Shown here in pieces: positions 8,356 through 16,646 of a stretch of DNA of 64,000 nucleotides. Below the pieces are notes generated by a model, which did not search any database, had not been told where the DNA came from, and worked only from the letters and a program-made list of their open reading frames with translations. Origin of the DNA: Streptomyces sp. SM11 (lineage in GTDB: Bacteria; Actinomycetota; Actinomycetes; Streptomycetales; Streptomycetaceae); NCBI RefSeq assembly GCF_002910905.1, contig NZ_NEUE01000212.1:90307-154306 (forward strand). The letters are read 5' to 3'. A program made the translations under genes and the position numbers. The stretch's first letter is position 1; each line of letters begins with the position of its first letter.

Positions 8356-9423
8356 TCATGGCGAGTCTTTTCCGTGCGGGCTGCGGTCGGCATGAGGCTG
8401 GTGGTGTGTGAGGTCGTCGTCGGCGGGAGGCTCGTGGGCTCCGCTGGTGCTGCCTGTCTCAGTCCCGACCGGCTGTTCCCACCTGTCGTTGGGCTGGTTG
8501 CGGGTGGCGATCAGGGACCAGGCGATGGAGACGGTGATCGTGACGGCGATGACGCCGAGGGTGAGGGGGATGGGGAGCTTGCCGACGGGGGTCTCTGAGA
8601 GGATGAGTTTGACGCCGGCGAAGGCGAGGAGGACCGCGAGGCCGTAGTGGAGGTAGGCGAAGCGGCGCAGGAGTCCGGCGAGGCAGAAGTACAGGCTGCG
8701 CAGGCCCAAGACGGCGAAGGCGTTGGCGGTCCACACCAGGAAGGTGTTGGTGGTGATCGCCAGGACGGCGGCGACGGAGTCGACGGCGAAGATCAGGCCG
8801 GTGGCCTCGACGGCGACCAGGACCACGAACAGCAGCGTCGCGATGCGCTTGCCGTTGCGACGGATGAAGAAGCTGTCGCCGTGGAACTTCGGGTCGGTGG
8901 GGATGAGCTTCTTGACCAGGCGGACGACGGGGTTGCGGTCGGGGTGGACCTCCTCGTCCTTGGAGACGGCCATCTTCCAGCCCGTCCAGATCAGGAACGC
9001 GCCGAACAGGTAGGCGGTCCAGAAGAACACCTGGAGCAGTTCAGCGCCGACGAAGATGAACACCAGCCGGGCGGCCAGGGCGCCCAGCACGCCCCAGAAC
9101 AGGACCTTGTGCTGGTAGGCGTCGGGGACGGCGAAGAAGGAGAAGACCAGCGCGAAGACGAAGACGTTGTCGATCGACAGGGCCTTTTCGATCAGGTAGC
9201 CGGCGTAGTAGGTGGAGGACACCTCCCCTCCCTGCCACGCCAGAAGGATCAGGCCGAAGCCGAGACCGACGGCGATCCAGATGCTGCTCCAGATCGCGGC
9301 CTCGCGGAAGCCGATGACGTGGTTGTCGCGGTGGGCGATCAGGTCGACGGCGAGCATCACGCAGATGCCGAGCGTGACGGCGGCCCACACCCACGGCGGG
9401 ACCGGGAATGCGAGGTCGTTCAT
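8356..9423 (-). CDS. TerC-family integral membrane protein (Alx-like)
   Basis: The 355-residue protein has about nine membrane segments starting at MNDLAFPVPPWVWAAVTLGI. Conserved TerC acidic motifs are visible in the membrane: AVDLIAHRD, SIDNVFVFALVF and FAVDSVAAVLAITT. TerC/Alx proteins are linked to tellurite resistance and, in better studied cases, to export or loading of Mn and other metal ions. I chose the ATG at 9423 because GGAAAGGAAACG precedes it. The last 35 residues are a His/Asp-rich hydrophilic tail (HHQPHADRSPHGKD) that could bind metal. No riboswitch was recognised upstream. Confidence 0.9.
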   Translation of the reverse strand: MNDLAFPVPPWVWAAVTLGICVMLAVDLIAHRDNHVIGFREAAIWSSIWIAVGLGFGLILLAWQGGEVSSTYYAGYLIEKALSIDNVFVFALVFSFFAVPDAYQHKVLFWGVLGALAARLVFIFVGAELLQVFFWTAYLFGAFLIWTGWKMAVSKDEEVHPDRNPVVRLVKKLIPTDPKFHGDSFFIRRNGKRIATLLFVVLVAVEATGLIFAVDSVAAVLAITTNTFLVWTANAFAVLGLRSLYFCLAGLLRRFAYLHYGLAVLLAFAGVKLILSETPVGKLPIPLTLGVIAVTITVSIAWSLIATRNQPNDRWEQPVGTETGSTSGAHEPPADDDLTHHQPHADRSPHGKDSP

Positions 9424-9479
9424 CGCGGAACGTTTCCTTTCCAGGGGCCGGACGGCACGTCGCCAGCGGGCGCCGAGGG

Positions 9480-9977
9480 CGACTGCAGGGGCCCCAGGCG
9501 GCGGGGGCGACCGCGTGGACGAACGGGCCACCGCGCAGCGCCGCAGCCTCGATCAGGGCGTGTGCGTCCAGCCCGTGCGGGCCGCGGCGGGCTGCCACCA
9601 CATCCGGAGCCCGGTGACGGGTGGCCAGCGCCAGCAGCTCCTTCGCCGCCGCCAGCCGCGAGGCCCGCCCGGCAGGCAGGTGGAACGCCTCGGGGATGTA
9701 GCCCGTGGCGTTCGGGCCGATCCTGGGCATGACGCGGGCCAGGACCGCCCGTAGCGGCGCGGAGAAGGGGCCATCACCCTGCCGGTGGATACCCTGGGGG
9801 CATCACGGCGATCAGCAGTACCGGAACGCGGCGGGCCAGCGCAATCCGTGCGGCTGCCTCGGCTACCGCCAGATCGTCGATGCGGTCGGTCAGTACGGCC
9901 GCCATCGGTTGGACCAGTCCGGCTCGTGCGAGCCAGGGGGTGCGGTCCCGGCGGGGGCGGGAGAGCAGTGGGGTCAT
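9480..9977 (-). pseudogene. Frameshifted stress-type protein (USP-like, tentative)
   Basis: The first 67 residues (MTPLLSRPRRDRTPWLARAG onward, with RIALARRVPVLLIAVMPPGY) run into a stop near 9774. The same protein continues in another frame as GDGPFSAPLRAVLARVMPRI, then RASRLAAAKELLALATRHR and GLDAHALIEAA. The shift sits at CAGGGTGA, where one G too many or two bases too few explains it. The alternating hydrophobic strands and helices resemble a universal-stress-protein half domain, but I cannot name the family firmly. The end at about 9480 is approximate, because the second frame runs on into terC without a natural stop. Confidence 0.5.
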
Positions 9978-10123
9978 GGCGCTGCCTTCCTACATGCGGA
10001 CGAATCCCCTCAAGCGTCACCCCGCCACCGGACATGCGTCAGTAGTTACGCGAAATGATTTTCGCTAATAAAGGTTCGCGTGAGGGGTCGGATATGCGAA
10101 GCGGGTTTCGTATGATGGAGTGC

Positions 10124-10468
10124 ATGAGTAGCCCACAGTCACCCGGCGGCCAATGGACGTTCCTCACCAACCACGCGCGGGTGTTGCTCAGCATCGCCCG
10201 CGACCCGGAAGTGCGGTTGCGCGACGTCGCCACCGGAATCGGCATCACCGAACGGGCGGTGCAGATCATTGTCGCCGACCTGGAAGCCTCCGGCTACCTG
10301 ACCCGGATCCGGGTCGGCCGCCGTAACCGCTACACCATCGACCCGACTGTCGCGCTGCGTCATCCTTCGGAGTCCGGCCACCCCGTCGGCGACCTCCTCG
10401 GCGCCTTTCTCCACCGCGAGGACACACCCGCCTCCGAGTCGGCCGGGCCGTCGGCAGCACATGCCTGA
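10124..10468 (+). CDS. Winged-helix (MarR-like) transcriptional regulator
   Basis: The 114-residue protein is a small winged helix. The recognition region is VRLRDVATGIGITERAVQII, followed by DLEASGYLTRIRVGRRNRYT as the helix/wing that ends many one-domain repressors. GGAG lies six bases before the chosen ATG. The upstream 70 bases are unusually AT-rich for this genome and contain CGAA/TTCG-type short inverted repeats, which could be its operator. There is no sensor domain. Its target is unknown, though the divergent stress-type gene and terC are the nearest candidates. Confidence 0.8.
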   Translation: MSSPQSPGGQWTFLTNHARVLLSIARDPEVRLRDVATGIGITERAVQIIVADLEASGYLTRIRVGRRNRYTIDPTVALRHPSESGHPVGDLLGAFLHREDTPASESAGPSAAHA

Positions 10469-10949
10469 AGCGGCGGTCGGGTGGGCCGATCTTCAGGCAC
10501 GTGCCCCTCGGCTGCGGGAGCGGGCGCGCCGCGGTGGATGTCCGTGCCCGGTGACAGCCGTCGCGGACCGCCAGGTGGTGACCATCCGCGTCCCAGTGGT
10601 CGGCCAACTCGGTTGTGTAGGGGTTGACTTCGTCACTCGAGATCGGTAGCTCGCATCCGCCTGGCCGCTCGCGGACGTTCACCCTTCTTGACGCCGGTCG
10701 CGCCTTGCACTGTCCCTACGAGTGCTGCTTGGAACTCGGCGCACCCCTCTCCCGCAGAAGCGCGCTTCGCCTGCTGTGCACCACCGGCGTCGCCGGAACC
10801 CGCCTGCGGAGAGAAGTGGCGGGAGTGTGATGGGTGTGGTGCGCTTGCCTGGTGGGTTCCCCCGCCGATGCGCCCCACAAGAGGCTTGCGGCTGAGGATT
10901 CCGGTACCCGCACCCCTTGTCTGCCGTCCTATACGCGAGGAGCGCGCGC
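10469..10949. other. No convincing gene
   Basis: Both strands hold only short open frames without ribosome sites or recognisable motifs. A possible fragment with CELPISSDEVNPYTTELADH reads on the minus strand near 10620, but it has no partner sequence around it. Confidence 0.4.
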
Positions 10950-11210
10950 ATGCTTGTCAAAAGGCTGCACGACATCGGAATGACCAGCGAACACGCTTAC
11001 ACCGCCGGCTTCGCCTCGATCGCTCTGTCGGTCGCGTCCTGGGTGGTGTCGGTGAAGGCGGAGTCCCGTGGGGTCGAGCGGGCTGACCGGTGGGGCATCT
11101 TCGTCGGGGAGTGGGCCCCGACCTTCTTCGCCTTGGGGCTGGCCCTGGCCAACCACGAGCGCGACGAGATCTTTACCCCCACGAAGGTCGGCGATGACAC
11201 AAGCGTCTGA
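10950..11210 (+). CDS. Small two-helix membrane protein, unknown function
   Basis: This 86-residue protein starts MLVKRLHDIGMTSEHAYTAG after GAGGAG. Two hydrophobic segments are visible, FASIALSVASWVVSV and WAPTFFALGLALA, joined by a charged loop (KAESRGVERADRWGI). It ends in a hydrophilic tail. Start, ribosome site and composition all support a real gene. I do not recognise the family. Similar short proteins are common beside stress genes in Streptomyces. Confidence 0.75.
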   Translation: MLVKRLHDIGMTSEHAYTAGFASIALSVASWVVSVKAESRGVERADRWGIFVGEWAPTFFALGLALANHERDEIFTPTKVGDDTSV

Positions 11211-11396
11211 CCCTGTCGGGCTTCTGCACGTGCCCGGCATGCCGGCCCACAAGGCGTGGGGCCACCGAGCATGAGGACCCGGCGCGGCCGGACCGCGGCT
11301 TCTCGAAGCCAACACCACAGATCCCGCCAGGCGCGGTATCCGAGATCTACCGATAGGGCCTGCAGCGTGCAGCCCTGTGCGTGAATGGAGCGCAGA

Positions 11397-12233
11397 ATGA
11401 GCAAATCCCGTACGAGCGTCATGATCGCCGCCTGTCTCGGAGCCGGGGCTCTGAGCCTTGGTTCTGCCGTTCCTGCCGGCGCGGCACAGGCCGAAGACAC
11501 GGCGACGGTCTCCGTCTTTCACGCAGTTCCCGGTCTGACGGTAGACGTCTACGCGAACGGCGACGAACTCCTGCCGGACTTCAAGCCCGGCACTCTCACC
11601 GACCCTCAAGAGCTGCCGGCGGGCTCCTACGACCTGAAGGTCTTCAAGGCCGGTGCCGACCCCAAGACGGCAGAGCCCGCGATCCAGAAGACGGTCGAGG
11701 TACCCGCCGGAGCCAACGCCACGGTCGTGGCCCATCTTTCGGCCGACGGCAAGCCTCAGCTCAACGCCTTCGTCAACGACACCTCCGCTGTCGCAGCGGG
11801 TAAGTCGCGCCTGACGGTCCGGCACGTTGCCGCCGCTCCGGCCGTGGACGTCCGCGCCAACGGCACGGCGGTGTTCAAGGGACTGGAGAACCCGAAGGAG
11901 GACACCGCCGAGGTCGACGCAGGCACAGTCTCCGCCGACGTGGTCCTCGCCGGGACCGACACCGTCGCCATCGGCCCCGCTGATCTGAACCTCAAGGAAG
12001 GCACGAACAACGTCGTCTATGCCTGGGGCAGCGCCGACGAGAAGAACCTGGCCCTGAAGGTCCAGACGGTCAGTGGCACGCACTCGCCGCCCGATGGAGT
12101 CGACGCCGGCGGAAACGGTGCGATGGCCTCGGGTAACTCTTCCAACGCGTGGATGGCCTGGGCAGCGGGCGCAGGGGTGCTTACCCTGGCCGGGGCACTC
12201 TCCATAAGGTCCCGGGCACGGCGGGATGCCTGA
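11397..12233 (+). CDS. Secreted DUF4397-domain protein with C-terminal membrane anchor
   Basis: The 278-residue protein has a signal peptide (MSKSRTSVMIAACLGAGALS, cleavage near AAQAED). Two repeats of the DUF4397 beta-domain follow, beginning VSVFHAVPGLTVDVYANG and LTVRHVAAAPAVDVRANG. A Gly/Ser linker precedes a membrane helix (MAWAAGAGVLTLAGALSI) and the basic tail RSRARRDA. This is the layout of a sortase-type cell-wall protein, but no LPXTG-like motif is visible in the linker. It overlaps the sortase gene by eight bases, so the sortase probably acts on it or a relative. GGAG precedes the chosen ATG. Confidence 0.88.
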   Translation: MSKSRTSVMIAACLGAGALSLGSAVPAGAAQAEDTATVSVFHAVPGLTVDVYANGDELLPDFKPGTLTDPQELPAGSYDLKVFKAGADPKTAEPAIQKTVEVPAGANATVVAHLSADGKPQLNAFVNDTSAVAAGKSRLTVRHVAAAPAVDVRANGTAVFKGLENPKEDTAEVDAGTVSADVVLAGTDTVAIGPADLNLKEGTNNVVYAWGSADEKNLALKVQTVSGTHSPPDGVDAGGNGAMASGNSSNAWMAWAAGAGVLTLAGALSIRSRARRDA

Positions 12234-12954
12234 GCGCCCACAACAGCGTGCGAAGTGGCGCACGGGAGTGGCAGGATCGGCCTGGTCTGCCGTCGCCGTC
12301 GGCTCGGCCGCGACAGCAGTCACCGCGTTGCTCCTGTTCCCCTCCGGTGATCCGGGACCGCCGGCCGGTTTCGGGCAAGTGCCCGAAACCGGCCGCGGTA
12401 CGGGGACAGTTGCGACCCCTTCTGCCCGGGCGGCAACGCCGCCCGGGCAGAAGCCCGTTCCCTCCACAGGAGCCACCCACCGGAACAGCACCACCAAGGC
12501 CCAAGGCGCCCTACCGGTTCGCGTCGTCATCTCGAGAGCTGGCCTGTCCGCCCCCGTCGTTCCTGTCGGAGTGCGGGACGATGGCGGGGCCGAGGTGCCA
12601 GCCGACCCCGCCCAGGCGGGCTGGTACCGCTTCGGGCCGGCGCCGGGCGACGCTCACGGCTCGGCCGTCCTTGTCGGACACGTCGACTCACACACAGGAG
12701 AACTCGGCGAGCTCGCAGCACTCTATGACGTGCGCGCTGGCGACCGCGTCGATGTCCAGCGAGGAGACGGCACAACCCTCACGTATGAGATCGTCGCCCG
12801 ACGTATCGTCAAGAAGGACCGGATGCCTGCCGATACCTTCCGGCGTGAGGGCGAACCCGTCCTCACCCTCATCACCTGCGCGCCCCCGTACGACGCCGAC
12901 CGAGGCGGCTATCAGAGCAACCTCATCGTGACAGCCGTCCGCTCAGCGTCCTGA
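12226..12954 (+). CDS. Class F sortase
   Basis: The 242-residue protein has a single N-terminal membrane anchor (VAVGSAATAVTALLLF), a long Pro/Gly-rich linker to about residue 95, and a sortase beta-barrel. The catalytic triad is visible: His in VLVGHVDSHTG, Cys in VLTLITCAP and Arg in DADRGGYQSNL. Sortases are cell-surface transpeptidases that join proteins to peptidoglycan or to each other. Class F enzymes are typical of actinomycetes and often sit beside a DUF4397 protein, as here. The linker part of the gene contains two perfect 16-bp hairpins, described separately. Confidence 0.92.
   Translation: MPERPQQRAKWRTGVAGSAWSAVAVGSAATAVTALLLFPSGDPGPPAGFGQVPETGRGTGTVATPSARAATPPGQKPVPSTGATHRNSTTKAQGALPVRVVISRAGLSAPVVPVGVRDDGGAEVPADPAQAGWYRFGPAPGDAHGSAVLVGHVDSHTGELGELAALYDVRAGDRVDVQRGDGTTLTYEIVARRIVKKDRMPADTFRREGEPVLTLITCAPPYDADRGGYQSNLIVTAVRSAS
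12362..12395 (+). repeat. Perfect 16-bp hairpin inside the sortase gene
   Basis: CGGCCGGTTTCGGGCA and TGCCCGAAACCGGCCG are exact reverse complements separated by two bases. The hairpin lies in the linker-coding part of the sortase frame and keeps that frame open. Confidence 0.9.
12419..12453 (+). repeat. Second perfect 16-bp hairpin inside the sortase gene
   Basis: CTTCTGCCCGGGCGGC and GCCGCCCGGGCAGAAG pair exactly around the loop AAC. It follows the first hairpin by 23 bases and has the same stem length but a different sequence. Confidence 0.9.
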
Positions 12955-13122
12955 GCGGCTTCTGTCTCGCGCCCGCCCAGGGCCGTACAGCGAGACCCCT
13001 TCGCCCCGAGGAATCGCTGGACTTCCGACATCACAAACCAGCTCCGCTCGCCGACCGAGGGCAGCGGATCCACAACTCCCACCACTCGGCACAGGGTGCG
13101 AGGGCTCCGGGCAGGCTGACCG

Positions 13123-13290
13123 TCACTTCACCCGGTGCAGCGTCAGCATCCGGCTCGCGTACGCCCCTGGCGGGACCGCCGCCGGCGGCCCGTACGTGGC
13201 CAGTGCGGCGCCACTGCGTTCGGTCCCGGCCACCAGCACCCGGCTGTCGTCGTCGATGCCGTACACCGCCTCCGGATCGAGGCCGCCTAG
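13123..13290 (-). pseudogene. C-terminal remnant of a glycoside hydrolase (GH36-like)
   Basis: On the minus strand, 51 codons read GLDPEAVYGIDDDSRVLVAG, then TERSGAALATYG and YASRMLTLHRVK before a stop. This resembles the C-terminal beta-sandwich of alpha-galactosidase-type enzymes. The frame is cut upstream exactly where CTAGGCCGTTTCGGTTGGAT begins. A near-identical sequence marks the end of the IS at 14883, so an IS event probably removed the rest of the gene. The bases between 12955 and 13123 show nothing. Confidence 0.5.
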
Positions 13291-13344
13291 GCCGTTTCGG
13301 TTGGATCACTGCTGCTGGCCGAGGTTGTCGTTGATGATGTCTGT

Positions 13345-13539
13345 GTGACACACCGCATCAGCGCTCTGATTTCGGCCTTCGGCGTCCTTGCCGGCACGAT
13401 GCTGCTGATTCTTGCCGTTCGTGAGTACCGCTCCGGGGCATCGGCCCTCTGGATAGGGGCTGGAGTTGTGATCTTCCTCAGCGCTTCGTGCACGCTCGTG
13501 CGGGACGTACGTCAGCTCCGTGCTGGGCCGGCCGCCTGA
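13345..13539 (+). CDS. Small two-helix membrane protein
   Basis: This 64-residue frame has two hydrophobic segments, ISALISAFGVLAGTMLLILA and ALWIGAGVVIFLSASCTLV, with a basic C-terminus. It lies between IS remnants and has no obvious ribosome site. The hydrophobic pattern favours a real membrane protein, but no family is recognised. Confidence 0.45.
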   Translation: MTHRISALISAFGVLAGTMLLILAVREYRSGASALWIGAGVVIFLSASCTLVRDVRQLRAGPAA

Positions 13540-13574
13540 CGAACAGTGCCGTTCCGACCAGCCCCGCCGGTCGT

Positions 13575-13690
13575 TGTTCGTGTGTGCCGTTGGCTGACGC
13601 GCAGTGGGCGCGAATCGAGTCGTTACGGCAACTGGCGAGGCGTCTACAACCGGCTGCGGATGTGGGCCATCGACGGCATCAGCCGTGATC
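13575..13690 (+). pseudogene. Fragment of an IS5-type transposase
   Basis: PLADAQWARIESL reads in one frame and RYGNWRGVYNRLRMWAIDGI in the next. Both are typical of the N-terminal third of IS5-group transposases, with the stretch between them deleted. The piece ends just before the heliorhodopsin leader. No terminal repeat could be paired. Confidence 0.65.
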
Positions 13691-13907
13691 ACTTCCTGCC
13701 GTTGCGCAACCGCAACCCGCAGCCACACGGTCCCGGGGGAGATCTCGGTGGGGAAGGGTCCACGGGCCGTCCGGAGACCAGCGGGGCGAACTTGCGGGCG
13801 CCACTCGGGCGACTTTCCGGCGGGGCGGTGGCGTGAATGCCGTGATTCCCGGCCGGACGGGTACGACCATGCTGACGTACAGCGGCGCCGGCCACTGGGG
13901 AGGAACT

Positions 13908-14687
13908 GTGAAGCGAGAGGACGGCACATCGGTGGCCACAGGTGTCACCGCCGAGCGCCTCGCAGGGCTCCGCAGGTGGAACCTGGGGCTCACGCTGCTG
14001 CACCTGCTCCAAGCCACGGCCATCGTCCTGCTCGCCGGAAGCTTCTCGATCACCGTTACCTCCTCCGTTCCCGGGCCACCGGGAACGGCAGCGCCCGCCC
14101 CGGAAGCATTGTTCGACGTGCCGATCGGCTGGGCCGTCGCCGCCTTCCTCACCCTCGCGGCAGTGGACCACCTGCTGACGGCGACGGTGTACCGCGGCAT
14201 CTACGAACGCGACCTCAGCCGTGGCATCAACCGTTTCCGGTGGCTGGAGTACGCGCTGAGCGCGACCCTGATGGTGCTCCTCATCGGCTTCTACTCGGGC
14301 ATTACCAGCATCAATGCCGTCATCGCCGTCGTCGGCGCCAACGTCGGGATGATTCTCTTCGGCTGGCTCGAGGAGGTGATGAACCCGCCGGGGCGGGCGA
14401 GGACCAGGATGCTGCCGTTCTGGTTCGGGGCGCTGGTCGGCGTCACGCCGTGGGTCTCGATCGCGTATAACATCGTCGCGGCCGAGGCCGTCCCTGGCTT
14501 CGTGTACGGAATCGTTCTCGTCCAGGCCGTCCTCTTCTTCAGCTTCGGTCTCAACCAGTGGCTCCAGTACCGCGGAGTCGGCCGGTGGTCCGTCTACGTA
14601 TACGGTGAAAAGGCCTACCTGGTCCTCAGCCTCGTGGCGAAGTCACTCCTGGCGTGGCAGATCTTCACCGGCTCGCTGACTGACTGA
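13908..14687 (+). CDS. Heliorhodopsin
   Basis: The 259-residue protein has seven membrane helices. Heliorhodopsin signatures are visible. RRWNLGLTLLHLLQA is in helix 1. RWLEYALSATLMVLLIGFYS in helix 3 carries the Glu expected as Schiff-base counterion. YGEKAYLVLSLVAKSLLAWQ in helix 7 carries the Lys that binds retinal. Heliorhodopsins sit with the N-terminus inside, the reverse of ordinary rhodopsins, and their roles are poorly known; they are not proton pumps in the cases studied. I chose the GTG start because GGGGAGGA lies five bases upstream, giving the usual family length. No retinal-synthesis gene (blh or crtY) is nearby. Confidence 0.93.
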   Translation: MKREDGTSVATGVTAERLAGLRRWNLGLTLLHLLQATAIVLLAGSFSITVTSSVPGPPGTAAPAPEALFDVPIGWAVAAFLTLAAVDHLLTATVYRGIYERDLSRGINRFRWLEYALSATLMVLLIGFYSGITSINAVIAVVGANVGMILFGWLEEVMNPPGRARTRMLPFWFGALVGVTPWVSIAYNIVAAEAVPGFVYGIVLVQAVLFFSFGLNQWLQYRGVGRWSVYVYGEKAYLVLSLVAKSLLAWQIFTGSLTD

Positions 14688-14883
14688 TCCTCTTTCAACC
14701 TGCGCTCGGACGGTGCAGCTGACGCATCGGCAGGCTGTGCGCCTGGGAGCCGAGTCAACAAGTCAGGGGTCGGATCACCACCTGACCCGGCGCAATGCCC
14801 TCCCTCCCGTGAGCGGCAGCTCTGTGCAAGGTGGATGCGCGAGAACGGGGGCACCGACGGAACTCTGTGACCACGACCGATCT

Positions 14884-15600
14884 AGGCCGTTTCGTTTGGA
14901 CTACCGCCGAGACCAGAGGAAGATGCCCGCGATGTGGAGTCCGGCCAGGTAGATGGCCGCGGTCTTCTCGTAGCGGGTGGCGATGCCTCGCCACTGTTTC
15001 AAGCGGTTGATGCAGCGTTCGACGGTGTTGCGCTGCTTGTATGCCTCGCGGTCGAAGGCGGGTGGTCTGCCGCCCCGGCTGCCCCGCCGCAGCCGGTGGC
15101 CGCGCTGATCGGCCGGGACGGGGATCACCGCCCGGATACCACGCTTGCGCAGGTGCTCGCGAATCGCGCGGGAGGAGTACGCCTTATCGGCCAGGACCAC
15201 GTCCGGCCTGGTGCGTGGCCGTCCTCGCCGACGAGGAACGCGAAGGCGGGCCATGACGTGAGCGAAGGCGGGTGCGTCACCGGCGGTGAGCACGAAGGCC
15301 AGTGGCCGGCATTGGGCATCGGAGGCCAGGTGGATCTTTGTGCTCAGTCCGCCGCGGGACCGGCCGATGGTGTGGTCTGGGGGTTCGCCTGTTGGAGCCC
15401 CCTTTTTTGCGGGCCCCGGCCGCGTGCTGGTGTGCGCGCACCACGGTGGAGTCCACCGAGACAGGGTCTGGACCGTTCCGGTCTTCGGGGACGACTCCGG
15501 TGAACCCGGCTACTCGTCCGGAACCACCTTCTCCAGTCGCGCCAAGACCCAGGCCTGGCGCTGGAACCTCGACCTTGTGTCCGTCGAAGCGGAACAAACT
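14884..15600 (-). pseudogene. IS5-family (IS427-group) transposase, 5'-truncated, with slippery site
   Basis: The C-terminal part is intact from about 15293 to 14901: DVVLADKAYSSRAIREHLRK, NTVERCINRLKQW and YEKTAAIYLAGLHIAGIF carry the DDE-fold and closing motifs. The preceding part, VSVDSTVVRAHQHAAGARKK with the first catalytic Asp, reads in another frame. The join lies at AAAAAAG near 15402, the classic heptamer used for programmed frameshifting in IS427-group elements. The N-terminal region upstream is degenerate. The left terminus is near 14883 at TAGGCCGTTTCGTTTGGA. No matching right inverted repeat is visible, because the other side runs directly into vapC sequence. Confidence 0.8.
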
Positions 15601-15603
15601 CAC

Positions 15604-15937
15604 GGGGGCATTGCGTCCCTGGGAGGGACACATCGCCGCCGGTGTGTTCCATATCTGCGAGCCCACGAGGGCGGAGTTCCTCTACTCGGCCACAAGCCCT
15701 GCTCACCGGGACGAGTTGGCCGACGAATCGATGACCTCTGCCATCTCGCCCCGGTTCCCAAGAGTGCGTGGCGCTGGGTCGACACCGCGCAGTACAAGCT
15801 CACCCAGCGGGGGCAGCACCGTGCCGCCGGAGCCATCGACCTCCTGGTGTGTGCGACGGCGGTCCATCACGGTCACACGGTGCTTCACGTGGAGAACGAC
15901 TTCGCCACGGTGGGGGCGGTCCTGAAGGAAGTGCAGG
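15604..15937 (+). pseudogene. Truncated, frameshifted copy of vapC
   Basis: From GGGGGCATTGCGT onward this copies the intact vapC at 7538-7873 almost base for base. The first 18 codons are missing, replaced by the IS fragment. The text around GCCGACGAATCGATGAC has lost bases relative to GCCGAGGAGCTGGATGAC, breaking the frame. A second difference ends the similarity at GTGCAGGCAACAGG. No vapB copy accompanies it, so it cannot work as a toxin-antitoxin pair. Confidence 0.9.
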
Positions 15938-16171
15938 CAACAGGGCGGAAGGGCGTCCGGCCCGTTCGCGAACCCGGTCGACAGTGTGTCTCCACTTACG
16001 GGGGCGCGGGTTGCCGCCATCACCGAGGGCGGGAAGTTGCCGTCCAGGTTCAGCCGCTGGTGAGTTCAGGTGTTCCTCTCACGGTGGGAAGGTGCGCCTT
16101 CCGTGCCGACTAAGCCGCAGATGCGCTTGGCGGACCTCCGTCCGTTGCTCGCGCAGGGGCCGCCCATGAAC

Positions 16172-16510
16172 CGGTGCGGTACGTACCGCACCGCCGTGCA
16201 GCTGACGGGGATCGAGCCGGACGCAGCGGGATCCAGCAGTATGTGAATGTCCGCCTCTGTGGCGTTTCCGCAGGTGAGAGGCGTCACGCTTTTGGGTTCG
16301 AGTCCCACCCGCCCCACCGAGCGTCCCCAGGCAGAATCGTTCTGACCTGGGGAAACGCGGATTTTGCGGCGGTATTCCGTGCGGTACTAGCCGCGCGCCG
16401 TGCGGTACTGACCCGCTGCCGCAGCGTGTCGGCGTACCTTGGATGCGTTTGACCTGGCCTTCTGCGGCAGCTTCCTGAGAGAGCGTCGTGGTGCGGTCCC
16501 ACGGCCGTCG
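16172..16510 (+). repeat. att-like module B: left arm, tRNA-end core, right arm
   Basis: The left arm starts with a perfect 22-bp palindrome centred on GTACGTAC (16172-16193). GATCGAG and ATGTGAATGTCCGCCTCTG follow, and then CGTTTCCGCAGGTGAG. The core at 16294-16318 equals the tRNA 3' end up to the CC of CCA. The right arm (TTCTGACCTGGGGAAACG, GTGCGGTACT twice, GACCTGGCCTTCTG) matches those at 6.9 and 39.0 kb. Having both arms, it looks like the junction between two tandem elements rather than a lone tRNA remnant. The rest of 15938-16646 holds no gene. Confidence 0.7.
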
Positions 16511-16646
16511 AGCGAGATGCTCCGCCCCGCTTGGCTTTATCGGGGATCCGCCCCTCCGCACGTGGCTCGTTCTCCGGTCGTCGGTCCTGCGGCGTCTTCT
16601 GGCCTGACGCGGCTGCGATCTCGGATCCCTCAGTGCGACGTCGCCA

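Noticed and set aside
10266..10682. 138-codon minus-strand frame over the winged-helix gene
   Set aside because: Most of it is antisense to the regulator; the remaining 60 codons have no ribosome site or known motif.
16174..16452. Small coding genes across att modules B and C
   Set aside because: Similarity between the modules runs through stops and without regard to frame, so the conserved unit is DNA sequence, not protein.
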